The notes under the pieces: generated by a model | The model's database searches: none | What the model was told of the DNA's origin: nothing | The model's input: only the letters and a program-made list of their open reading frames with translations | NCBI GenBank assembly: GCA_019314105.1 | Contig: JAFCZY010000185.1 | Span: 1-5,265 of the forward strand | Direction of reading: 5' to 3' | Length of the DNA: 5,265 nt | DNA from: Deltaproteobacteria bacterium | GTDB lineage: Bacteria > Desulfobacterota > Desulfobacteria > Desulfobacterales > Desulfobacteraceae | In this document: one piece after another, positions 1 to 5,265 of the stretch | How the letters are laid out: every line of letters starts with the position of its first letter | Position numbering within the stretch: the first letter of the stretch is position 1 | Position numbers and translations under genes: made by a program

Positions 1-1
1 A

Positions 2-616
2 CGCATTATCCATCATAACTTGGTTTTCGGACCTAAAGATATTGACGACCTGACCTTTCGAACCCTGCATGTCCGTCGCGGCACCTCTTATCAATCGCGG
101 CTTGAAGAAATTAAAGAATCCGGAATTGATGTTACTTATATTCTTCATGACAACATTCCAACAAAAGAATTGATCCGTATGGTCAATGACAGAGAAATAA
201 AATTTACGGTTGCGGATGATAATATTGCGTATTTAAATCAAAGACATTATCCGGATATCCGGATCGGGATCCCTCTTCAGGAAAAAGAATCCCTTGCCTG
301 GGCCGTCAATAAAAATGATTCACAACTGCTGAAGCAGATAAACCAATTTTTTCTCCATGCAGAAAAAACAGGATTATTAAAACAAATTTCAGATAAATAT
401 TATTCTAATATTGAGGATACAGATCCGTTTGACCTGAAAAGATTTCATCAAAGGCTTGAAACCAGACTGCCGAGATATAAAAAGATAATTATGGATGAAT
501 CCATAAAATATGGGTTTGACTGGAAACTTGTGGCCGCTGTTGTTTACCAGGAATCCCATTTTAATCCCAATGCAAAAAGTTTTACAAATGTCAGGGGATT
601 AGGAATCCCATTTTAA
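2..616 (+). CDS. mltF: MltF 5' fragment: solute-binding-like domain plus start of SLT domain
   Basis: This is the part of the broken transglycosylase gene that would still be translated from the native start, which lies left of the window. TTG at 20 is the first possible start inside the window, but it is almost certainly an internal Leu, because the frame is open before it. The SBP_bac_3-like part includes RRGTSYQSRLEEIKESG and continues to about LLKQISDKYYSN. The linker DPFDLKRFHQRLETRLPRYK then leads into DESIKYGFDWKLVAAVVYQES, the first helix of the SLT domain with its catalytic Glu. After NVRGL the second repeat copy is read out of frame and adds only GIPF before the TAA at 614-616. The product would hold the catalytic Glu but lack most of the lysozyme fold, so activity is not expected. 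Confidence 0.75.
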   Translation, partial: RIIHHNLVFGPKDIDDLTFRTLHVRRGTSYQSRLEEIKESGIDVTYILHDNIPTKELIRMVNDREIKFTVADDNIAYLNQRHYPDIRIGIPLQEKESLAWAVNKNDSQLLKQINQFFLHAEKTGLLKQISDKYYSNIEDTDPFDLKRFHQRLETRLPRYKKIIMDESIKYGFDWKLVAAVVYQESHFNPNAKSFTNVRGLGIPF

Positions 617-653
617 TCCCAATGCAAAAAGTTTTACAAATGTCAGGGGATTA
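549..653 (+). repeat. Exact 52-bp tandem direct duplication
   Basis: Bases 549-600 and 601-652 are identical, and the identity runs one base further (601 matches 653). It stops at 602 versus 654 on the right and 548 versus 600 on the left. Each copy begins AGGAATCCCATTTTAATCCC and encodes the catalytic ESHFNPNA motif of the transglycosylase, copy 1 in the upstream frame and copy 2 in the downstream frame. The unit is 17 codons plus one base, so it causes a frameshift, and the junction creates a TAG in the downstream frame. Perfect identity between the copies means the event is very recent, is kept uniform by recombination, or is an assembly artefact. Confidence 0.97.
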
Positions 654-1037
654 ATGCAGGTAACAACAGCTACAGCAGAAGAAATGGGGATTGAAAATCG
701 CCTTAACCCATCACAAAGTATAAAAGCCGGCATAAAATATCTTGATAAAATGATTCAAAAATTCGATTATCTTGAAGACGAATACGAAAATATTCTGTTT
801 GCTTTGGCCAGTTATAATATCGGATATGGACATGTAACCGATGCCATACAGATAGCGATTGATATGGGGTTGGATGAAGGAAAATGGCAAAGTTTAAAAA
901 TAACCCTGCCATTATTATCAAAATCAAAATACTATAAACAAACTCAATATGGGTATGCAAGAGGCTGGGAACCGGTACAATATGTTGAACGCATACTTAC
1001 TTATTATGATATTCTCAAACAAAAAGAATTTATTTAG
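654..1037 (+). CDS. mltF: MltF 3' fragment: remainder of SLT domain, frameshifted
   Basis: This is the downstream half of the broken transglycosylase, in the third frame. Similarity to the SLT domain actually begins earlier, at 603, where the second repeat copy reads ESHFNPNAKSFTNVRGL in this frame. A TAG at 600-602, made by the duplication junction, closes the frame upstream. ATG 654 is the Met of the family motif GLMQVTTATA, so it is an internal residue and not a natural start. AGGGGA at 645-650 sits only 3 bases before it and might allow weak re-initiation. A 127-residue product from this ATG would lack the catalytic Glu and be inactive by itself. It carries the second conserved motif ALASYNIGYGHV and the C-terminal YYDILKQKEF region. 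No clear terminator follows the stop. Confidence 0.7.
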   Translation: MQVTTATAEEMGIENRLNPSQSIKAGIKYLDKMIQKFDYLEDEYENILFALASYNIGYGHVTDAIQIAIDMGLDEGKWQSLKITLPLLSKSKYYKQTQYGYARGWEPVQYVERILTYYDILKQKEFI

Positions 1038-1070
1038 ATGGTCAGTTCATCCATCAGACAAATAAAAAAT

Positions 1071-1099
1071 TTGACTTGAGCCATTCAATTTACTACTTA
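1071..1099 (+). promoter_or_regulatory. Candidate sigma-70 promoter for rng
   Basis: TTGACT at 1071-1076 matches five of six bases of the -35 consensus. With a 17-base spacer, TACTTA at 1094-1099 takes the -10 place but matches poorly. The surrounding 1038-1160 gap is very AT-rich, holds no other gene and separates mltF from rng by 123 bases, so an independent promoter is expected here. The exact -10 is uncertain. Confidence 0.4.
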
Positions 1100-1160
1100 A
1101 AAATTCAACCCTTTTATTTAGGTAATAAATATTAAAAAAAACTATTAAAGAGACAAAACA

Positions 1161-2633
1161 ATGACAAGAAAAATTCTAATCAATGCATTAGATCCTGATG
1201 AAAACAGAATAGTAGCACTTAAAGACAACAAGCTAGAACAATTTCACATTGAAACAACTGCAAAGCAGGTAACACAAGGCAATATCTATAAAGGTATTGT
1301 CGCAAGAGTTGAGCCCAGCCTTCAAGCTGTCTTTGTCGATTATGGCGCTCCTAAAAATGGTTTTCTTCAAAAAAATGAAATTCATAAAGATTATTTTCAG
1401 GATATCGAATCCGGTGGAAAGGCACTGTTTAATTTAATCAAAAAAGGTCAGGAACTTATCGTTCAAGTGACAAAGGACCCCATTAGTCAAAAAGGGGCCA
1501 TGCTGACAACATATATCTCTCTGCCCGGGAGACTGTCTGTTTTAATGCCAGGAAATTCTACTAAAGGCGTCTCACGAAAAATCAGTGACGAGGATGAAAG
1601 GAAAAGACTTGTCAGTATCATGAAAAAAATGAAAGTCCCTGAAGGATTTGGCATGATTGTCAGAACTGCCGGTAAAAATTCTACTAAAACGATGTTGACT
1701 GCCGATCTCAAATACCTGATGCGGGTGTGGAAAAATATTGACCAGAAAGCTGTCAAAAACACCGCCCCTTCTTTGCTCTATAAAGAGCAGACGCTTGCCG
1801 TAAGATCTTTAAGGGATTATTTTACAACTGATGTTAAAGAGATTCTTATTGACAGCCCTGAAATATTTAAAGAGGTGCAAGATTTCATTGGCGTTATAGC
1901 ACCGAAACAAAAAAAAATAGTGAAGCAGTTCAAGGGTGAAAAACCCATATTTACCAAATATCAGCTTGAAGATCAGATCGCTTCTATTTACAAAAAAACA
2001 GTCTTGCTTAAATCCGGAGGATTTCTTGTCATTGAACAAACAGAAGCCCTGGTTTCCATTGATGTAAATTCAGGAAAATCCACTAAAAAGAAAAACATTG
2101 AAGAGACGGCCTTTCATACAAATCTTGAAGCCTGTGAAGAGGTTGCACGGCAATTGAGACTCCGTAATATGGGGGGGTTGATTGTGGTTGATTACATAGA
2201 CATGAAAGAACGCAGGCATAAAGCTGAAATCACCAAAACGCTGAAAAAACATTTGAAATCGGATAAGGCCAAAACAAAAGTGGGGGGAATAACAGCATTC
2301 GGGTTATTGGAAATGTCACGGCAACGGATCCGACACTCCATCACTTTTGGAAGCTATGAACCGTGCCGGTATTGTCATGGCAGGGGACAAATTCCTTCTG
2401 TAGAAACCCAGGGACTTGCCTTTTTACGGCAGTTGAGTTTAAAGACATTAAAACCTGAAATCAAGGAAGCAACAGGGTTTGTACCCACTTCGGTGGCCAG
2501 TTACCTGTTAAACAAAAAAAGGGATGAATTGACTGAAATTGAATTAAATAAAAAAGTTTCAATTACAATTGAGGGTGATTCAAATATGGTTTCCGGAGAA
2601 AACAACATCGTTATAATAACCGACACCAATTGA
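1161..2633 (+). CDS. rng: Ribonuclease G (Rne/Rng family endoribonuclease)
   Basis: Family role: RNase G/E cleave single-stranded, AU-rich RNA, favouring 5'-monophosphate ends, and act in rRNA maturation and mRNA decay in the cytoplasm. What is seen: 490 residues, close to the 489 of E. coli RNase G, with no long C-terminal degradosome scaffold as in RNase E. An S1 RNA-binding domain covers about residues 38-120 (GNIYKGIVARVEPSLQAVFV). The catalytic DNase I-like part has SIDVNSG with Asp301 and GGLIVVDYIDM with Asp344, equivalent to the magnesium-binding Asp303 and Asp346 of E. coli RNase E. CRYCHGRG gives Cys402 and Cys405, matching zinc-link Cys404 and Cys407. LLEMSRQRIRHSI is also a family signature. 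The ATG start gives the typical MTRKILIN opening, with a weak purine-rich ribosome site (AAAGAGA, 1147-1153). All key residues are present, so the enzyme should be active. The 71-base gap to the next gene contains a possible promoter. Confidence 0.96.
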   Translation: MTRKILINALDPDENRIVALKDNKLEQFHIETTAKQVTQGNIYKGIVARVEPSLQAVFVDYGAPKNGFLQKNEIHKDYFQDIESGGKALFNLIKKGQELIVQVTKDPISQKGAMLTTYISLPGRLSVLMPGNSTKGVSRKISDEDERKRLVSIMKKMKVPEGFGMIVRTAGKNSTKTMLTADLKYLMRVWKNIDQKAVKNTAPSLLYKEQTLAVRSLRDYFTTDVKEILIDSPEIFKEVQDFIGVIAPKQKKIVKQFKGEKPIFTKYQLEDQIASIYKKTVLLKSGGFLVIEQTEALVSIDVNSGKSTKKKNIEETAFHTNLEACEEVARQLRLRNMGGLIVVDYIDMKERRHKAEITKTLKKHLKSDKAKTKVGGITAFGLLEMSRQRIRHSITFGSYEPCRYCHGRGQIPSVETQGLAFLRQLSLKTLKPEIKEATGFVPTSVASYLLNKKRDELTEIELNKKVSITIEGDSNMVSGENNIVIITDTN

Positions 2634-2642
2634 AGACCTTTC

Positions 2643-2671
2643 TTGACATAAATCGTTCTATCGTGTATCTG
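2643..2671 (+). promoter_or_regulatory. Candidate sigma-70 promoter for the LysM-like gene / yajC-secD cluster
   Basis: A perfect -35 hexamer TTGACA lies at 2643-2648. After a 17-base spacer, TATCTG at 2666-2671 is a half-matching -10. The site is 9 bases after the rng stop and about 33 bases before the ATG at 2705, which leaves room for a short leader. It could drive the LysM-like gene and, if there is read-through, yajC and secD. This is a sequence match only. Confidence 0.45.
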
Positions 2672-2704
2672 AAACACTTTCAATCTCAATAAAAAAGAGA
2701 GCTT

Positions 2705-3511
2705 ATGCGCCTGAAGAAGAAAAAATTATTATTAATAGCCATGGTTTTATTGGGGGTGGTTTTATTCGGCATCCAGTATTTTAGCAAGCCCCAGAAAAAA
2801 ATGTCGGCAATAAAGGCTGGAACCACTATACCTCAAAATACCGGAGACAATAAAAAGAACATTATTGATAAAAAAGGCGGGGTCGTTCAAGGCGACATTA
2901 TCGTTATGCCGACCATTGAGTATAAAGAACTCGAAAAGAATAAAGAGCTCAAAGAGCTGATGGTATCACGCAAAAAAAGTTTGGGAATTAAAAAAAGTCT
3001 TGATATGATTGTTAAGTCTGATGAAAGCTTTAAAATTGGTGATATTCAAGTTTCCATGAGAGATATTCTGGAAAAGGCATTTATTAAAAAAGGCGGGGTA
3101 TTCGAAGAAAAAATTGAGGACTCAGGCGCTGTTCGTCCTCAGAAAATAAAAGAGTATGGAATTTATGTGGTCACCCCGGGTGATAATATATGGAATATTC
3201 ATTTTAATTTGTTAAAAGATTTTTATAAATACAAAGGAATAAAGGTTTCATCAAAGGCAGATGAGCCTGTTAATCAGGGAATGAGTTCCGGTGTCGGGAA
3301 AATTTTAAAATTTTCTGAAACCATGGTGATTATATATAATCTTATTGAAAAAAAAGTGGGGTCTAATATTAATCTGATAGACCCGTTAAGTAAGGTTGTG
3401 GTTTACAATATGGATGAGGTCTTTTCACTTCTCCAGGAAATTAACTATGAAAACGTAGACAGAATTCAGTTCGATGGAAAAAATCTCTGGATTCCGGCTA
3501 AAAAATTATAA
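2705..3511 (+). CDS. Membrane-anchored protein with divergent LysM-like C-terminus, function unknown
   Basis: I do not recognise a named family. What is seen: 268 residues starting MRLKKKK, a basic stretch, then one hydrophobic segment at about 8-26 (LLLIAMVLLGVVLFGIQYF). This suggests a single-pass inner-membrane protein with the rest in the periplasm. Residues 70-140 are rich in Lys and Glu (YKELEKNKELKELMVSRK) and likely helical. The C-terminal part opens with YGIYVVTPGDNIWNIHFNLL (151-170), much like the start of a LysM peptidoglycan-binding motif, and ends with KNLWIPAKK, like a LysM end. About 90 residues lie between them, whereas a normal LysM has about 45-50 in total, so this is either a LysM with an insertion or a related fold. 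The ATG is preceded by AAGAGAG at 2695-2701, with short spacing. It sits between rng and yajC in the same direction with 39 bases before yajC. A wall-binding or envelope role is inference only. Confidence 0.8.
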   Translation: MRLKKKKLLLIAMVLLGVVLFGIQYFSKPQKKMSAIKAGTTIPQNTGDNKKNIIDKKGGVVQGDIIVMPTIEYKELEKNKELKELMVSRKKSLGIKKSLDMIVKSDESFKIGDIQVSMRDILEKAFIKKGGVFEEKIEDSGAVRPQKIKEYGIYVVTPGDNIWNIHFNLLKDFYKYKGIKVSSKADEPVNQGMSSGVGKILKFSETMVIIYNLIEKKVGSNINLIDPLSKVVVYNMDEVFSLLQEINYENVDRIQFDGKNLWIPAKKL

Positions 3512-3536
3512 ATTTATATTTTATTTTATTTATTTT

Positions 3537-3543
3537 AAGGAGG
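3537..3543 (+). promoter_or_regulatory. Strong Shine-Dalgarno site fixing the TTG start of yajC
   Basis: AAGGAGG is a near-perfect complement to the 16S rRNA 3' end and lies 7 bases before TTG 3551. The only early in-frame ATG, at 3572, is 28 bases downstream of it, too far for this site. This decides in favour of the TTG start. The 3512-3550 gap is otherwise almost pure A/T and shows no terminator. Confidence 0.85.
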
Positions 3544-3550
3544 CTTTATT

Positions 3551-3898
3551 TTGATTAGCACAGCATATGCAATGGGACAATCAGGTGGTCAGGCTGGTCA
3601 AGCTGGTGGAATAGCAGGTTTTTTACCCATTATTATTTTATTTGCAATTTTTTATTTTCTTTTGATCAGGCCCCAGCAGAAAAAAGCCAAAGAACATAGA
3701 GGAATGATATCTAATTTAAAAAAAGGGGTTAGAATCGTTACGTCCGGTGGCATCTATGGAACCATCCAAAGCATAGATGATACAACCATCGGTCTTGAAA
3801 TAGCTGAAAAGGTAAAAATAAAAATTTCTCGGGGAAATGTTGCCGCCGTAATTTCTGATACTGACGCTGTCCGGAAAGAAGATAAAAAGAAAAAATAA
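3551..3898 (+). CDS. yajC: YajC, preprotein translocase accessory subunit
   Basis: Family role: YajC is a small inner-membrane protein that associates with SecD and SecF and with the SecYEG translocon, supporting Sec-dependent export and membrane insertion. It is not essential in E. coli. What is seen: 115 residues, close to the usual 100-115. A short Gly/Gln-rich head contains two 9-bp units (3587-3604, one mismatch). A single membrane segment follows at about 23-38, then the family hallmark FYFLLIRPQQKK (34-45), a cytoplasmic domain with VRIVTSGGIYGTI (60-72), and a Lys-rich tail. The start is TTG, supported by AAGGAGG 7 bases upstream; starting at ATG 3572 would lose the residues ISTAYA but keep the rest. 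secD begins 20 bases after the stop, the classic yajC-secD operon order. Confidence 0.95.
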   Translation: MISTAYAMGQSGGQAGQAGGIAGFLPIIILFAIFYFLLIRPQQKKAKEHRGMISNLKKGVRIVTSGGIYGTIQSIDDTTIGLEIAEKVKIKISRGNVAAVISDTDAVRKEDKKKK

Positions 3899-3905
3899 AT
3901 CCATT

Positions 3906-3910
3906 AGGAG
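3906..3910 (+). promoter_or_regulatory. Shine-Dalgarno site deciding the TTG start of secD
   Basis: AGGAG lies 8 bases before TTG 3919, inside the 20-base gap after the yajC stop. The first in-frame ATG of secD (4051) falls inside the conserved LDLQGG region and would remove the first membrane helix, so TTG is the only sensible start. Confidence 0.85.
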
Positions 3911-3918
3911 TAATTAGA

Positions 3919-5265
3919 TTGAAATCGTTTACCTTTAAAACTGTGTTCAGTACAGGTATTATCATAGCAGCCATTGTCTGGTTGCTCCCAACATTCTTTA
4001 ATTGCTGGCCTCATAAAAAGATCAATTTGGGGTTGGATCTTCAAGGGGGGATGCATCTTGTTCTTGAGGTCCAAAATATCAAAGCAGTTGAAGCTGAGAT
4101 GGAAAGGACCATACAAGAAATTAAAAAAGAGCTTAGAAAAAAAGGGGTGAAGCATCTGGGCATTTCTCGTCTTAAAGACAATTCCATCCTTGCAAAATTC
4201 CAGAGCGGTGAAAACAAATCCGGATTTGAGACTGTTCTTTCCCAAAACTTTGAGACGCTTACTACCCAAAAACCTCAAATTGATAATGATATCATTACCT
4301 ACAAATTAACCCTGCCGGAAAACGAGACTGATCGCATAAAAAAGATGGCAACCGAACAGGCACTTGAAACCATCCGAAACAGAATTGATGAGTTTGGTGT
4401 CAGTGAACCCGATATCAGGATACAGGGAGAGAACAGAATCTTGATACAGCTTCCTGGCATTAAAGACCCTGAAAGAGCAAAAGATCTCATCGGTAAAACG
4501 GCCCAACTGACATTTCAACTCCTGGATGAGGAAGCTGATGTTAATTCTGCCATAAATGGAACCCCGCCTGTCGGTGATGAGATCCTCTATCAAAATAAAT
4601 ATAATCCAACCACAAGAACTTCAACAAAAATTCCTTTTTTAATCAAAAAAAGGGTGCTTTTAGATGGCAGTCTCTTAACCAATGCCAGAGTTGAGTTTGA
4701 CCAATTTCAGCAACCCCAGGTCGGGATTGAATTTAATCGAAAGGGCGCCCGAATTTTTGACCGTATTACCGGAGAAAATATTCATAAACGCCTTGCCATA
4801 GTACTGGATAATTCTGTTTATTCTGCGCCGGTCATTCAAGATAGAATCGCCGGAGGGAAAGCCGTAATCACCGGTAATTTTACACTAAACGAAGCCAAAG
4901 ATCTCGCCATTGCACTACGAGCAGGATCTTTGCCGGCACCCGTCAAAATTATTGAAGAACGGACAGTCGGCCCCACACTGGGCGCAGATTCTATCCGCAC
5001 GGGCATTATTTCAATGATTGTTGGCGGATTTCTTGTAATCCTGTTAATGGTTGCCTACTATAAAAAAGCGGGTTTGCTTGCTGATCTGGCACTGATTATT
5101 AATATTATTCTGATTGGCGGAGGGTTGGCTGCATTCCAGGCCACCTTAACGTTGCCCGGAATTGCAGGCATCATTCTTACTATCGGTATGGCGGTTGATG
5201 CCAATGTTATTATTTTTGAAAGAATCAGAGAAGAGCTAAGATCCGGTAAAACAGCCCTGGCGTCT
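3919..5265 (+). CDS. secD: SecD, protein-export membrane subunit (3' end beyond window)
   Basis: Family role: SecD works with SecF as an RND-type, proton-driven partner of SecYEG that pulls exported proteins out on the periplasmic side. What is seen: 449 codons open to the last base, so the C-terminus is missing. MKSFTFKTVFS leads into membrane helix 1 (about 9-25). The hallmark INLGLDLQGGMHLVLEV follows (35-51). The periplasmic P1 domain includes ALETIRNRIDEFGVSEPDI (148-166) and LIQLPGI. FNRKGARIFDRIT and VLDNSVYSAPVI come before GNFTLNEAKDLAIALRAGSLPAPV (321-342). Then VGPTLGADSI (350-359) enters the RND helices at about 361-381, 386-406 and 413-433. The last contains GMAVDANVIIFERIREE, with Asp427 in the place of the conserved Asp linked to proton-dependent activity. 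The frame has no stop and no early ATG; TTG with AGGAG 8 bases upstream is the start. It lies 20 bases after yajC, and secF is expected to follow outside the window. Confidence 0.96.
   Translation, partial: MKSFTFKTVFSTGIIIAAIVWLLPTFFNCWPHKKINLGLDLQGGMHLVLEVQNIKAVEAEMERTIQEIKKELRKKGVKHLGISRLKDNSILAKFQSGENKSGFETVLSQNFETLTTQKPQIDNDIITYKLTLPENETDRIKKMATEQALETIRNRIDEFGVSEPDIRIQGENRILIQLPGIKDPERAKDLIGKTAQLTFQLLDEEADVNSAINGTPPVGDEILYQNKYNPTTRTSTKIPFLIKKRVLLDGSLLTNARVEFDQFQQPQVGIEFNRKGARIFDRITGENIHKRLAIVLDNSVYSAPVIQDRIAGGKAVITGNFTLNEAKDLAIALRAGSLPAPVKIIEERTVGPTLGADSIRTGIISMIVGGFLVILLMVAYYKKAGLLADLALIINIILIGGGLAAFQATLTLPGIAGIILTIGMAVDANVIIFERIREELRSGKTALAS

Larger units (their letters stand above)
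2..1037 (+). pseudogene. mltF: Frameshifted MltF-type lytic murein transglycosylase (5'-truncated by window)
   Basis: Family role: MltF enzymes are outer-membrane-associated lytic transglycosylases that cleave the glycan strands of peptidoglycan in the periplasm, forming 1,6-anhydro-muropeptides. What is seen: the frame is open from base 2, so the true start lies upstream. Codons 1 to about 135 resemble the second half of a family 3 solute-binding domain, and an SLT lysozyme-like domain follows. The SLT domain has YQESHFNPNA with the catalytic Glu at 551-553, then VRGLMQVTTATA, ALASYNIGYGHV and a closing YARGWEPVQYVERI, all typical of the family. A 52-bp tandem duplication shifts the frame right after the catalytic motif. 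Deleting one copy gives a continuous product of about 327 codons within the window, against about 518 for the whole E. coli protein. I call it a pseudogene as written; a reversible switch or an assembly error are the alternatives. The family assignment is firm, while MltF rather than another SLT protein rests on the SBP-SLT fusion. Confidence 0.85.

Noticed and set aside
603..613. Programmed +1 frameshift joining the two mltF halves
   Set aside because: The two frames overlap only across 603-613 with no recognisable slippery site, and the product would carry a doubled 17-residue active-site segment. A simple duplication explains the data better.
703..960. Reverse-strand open frame of 85 codons opposite the mltF 3' part
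   Set aside because: It lies fully opposite a well-matched SLT domain, has no ribosome site and resembles no protein I recognise.
1037..1055. Possible terminator hairpin after mltF (GATGG pairing with CCATC)
   Set aside because: The stem is only 5 bp with a 9-base loop and no run of T follows, so it is too weak to call.
1038..1160. Small gene, RNA or riboswitch in the mltF-rng gap
   Set aside because: The 123 bases are AT-rich with no strong stem-loops and no credible short reading frame; only a candidate promoter and ribosome site are visible.
1487..2252. Reverse-strand open frames within rng
   Set aside because: They overlap conserved RNase G coding sequence and have composition expected of an antisense shadow.
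3587..3604. Two 9-bp near-repeats in the Gly/Gln-rich head of yajC
   Set aside because: There are only two units with one mismatch, in frame and within a low-complexity head; likely no more than composition.
3904..4593. Reverse-strand open frames opposite secD (such as 3904-4278 and 4306-4593)
   Set aside because: The + strand here encodes clear SecD motifs without interruption; the reverse frames are chance by-products.

Overview
This AT-rich window carries five genes, all on the + strand. They look like ordinary housekeeping genes from a Gram-negative bacterium. The organism is probably a delta-proteobacterium of the Desulfobacterales type; this is inferred from protein character, the order rng / LysM-like gene / yajC / secD, and base composition, and it is a weak guess. 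I see no tRNA, rRNA, CRISPR array, insertion sequence or phage gene. The longest stretch without a gene is about 123 bases.

Positions 1-1037 hold the 3' two-thirds of a membrane-bound lytic murein transglycosylase of the MltF type: a solute-binding-like domain followed by an SLT lysozyme-like domain. The gene is broken by an exact 52-bp head-to-tail duplication (549-600 and 601-652). It copies the stretch encoding the catalytic glutamate and, because 52 is not a multiple of three, shifts the reading frame. Removing one copy restores an uninterrupted, well-formed SLT domain. This is the most unusual thing in the window. It could be a recent mutation, a reversible tandem-repeat switch, or an assembly error.

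Positions 1161-2633 encode a complete RNase G (Rne/Rng family) with its S1 domain, metal-binding aspartates and zinc-link cysteines intact. A candidate promoter lies upstream. Positions 2705-3511 encode a 268-residue protein of unknown function with one N-terminal membrane anchor and a C-terminal region resembling a stretched LysM domain. A TTGACA-type promoter candidate sits just before it.

Positions 3551-3898 (yajC) and 3919-5265 (secD, cut by the window end) form the start of the Sec accessory operon, which normally continues into secF. Both genes begin with TTG behind strong Shine-Dalgarno sequences. SecD, YajC and SecF assist SecYEG in protein export. The LysM-like protein may share the transcript, because I see no terminator in the 39 bases between it and yajC. 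The window thus mixes cell-wall turnover, RNA processing and protein export, with no evidence of a new defence or mobile system.
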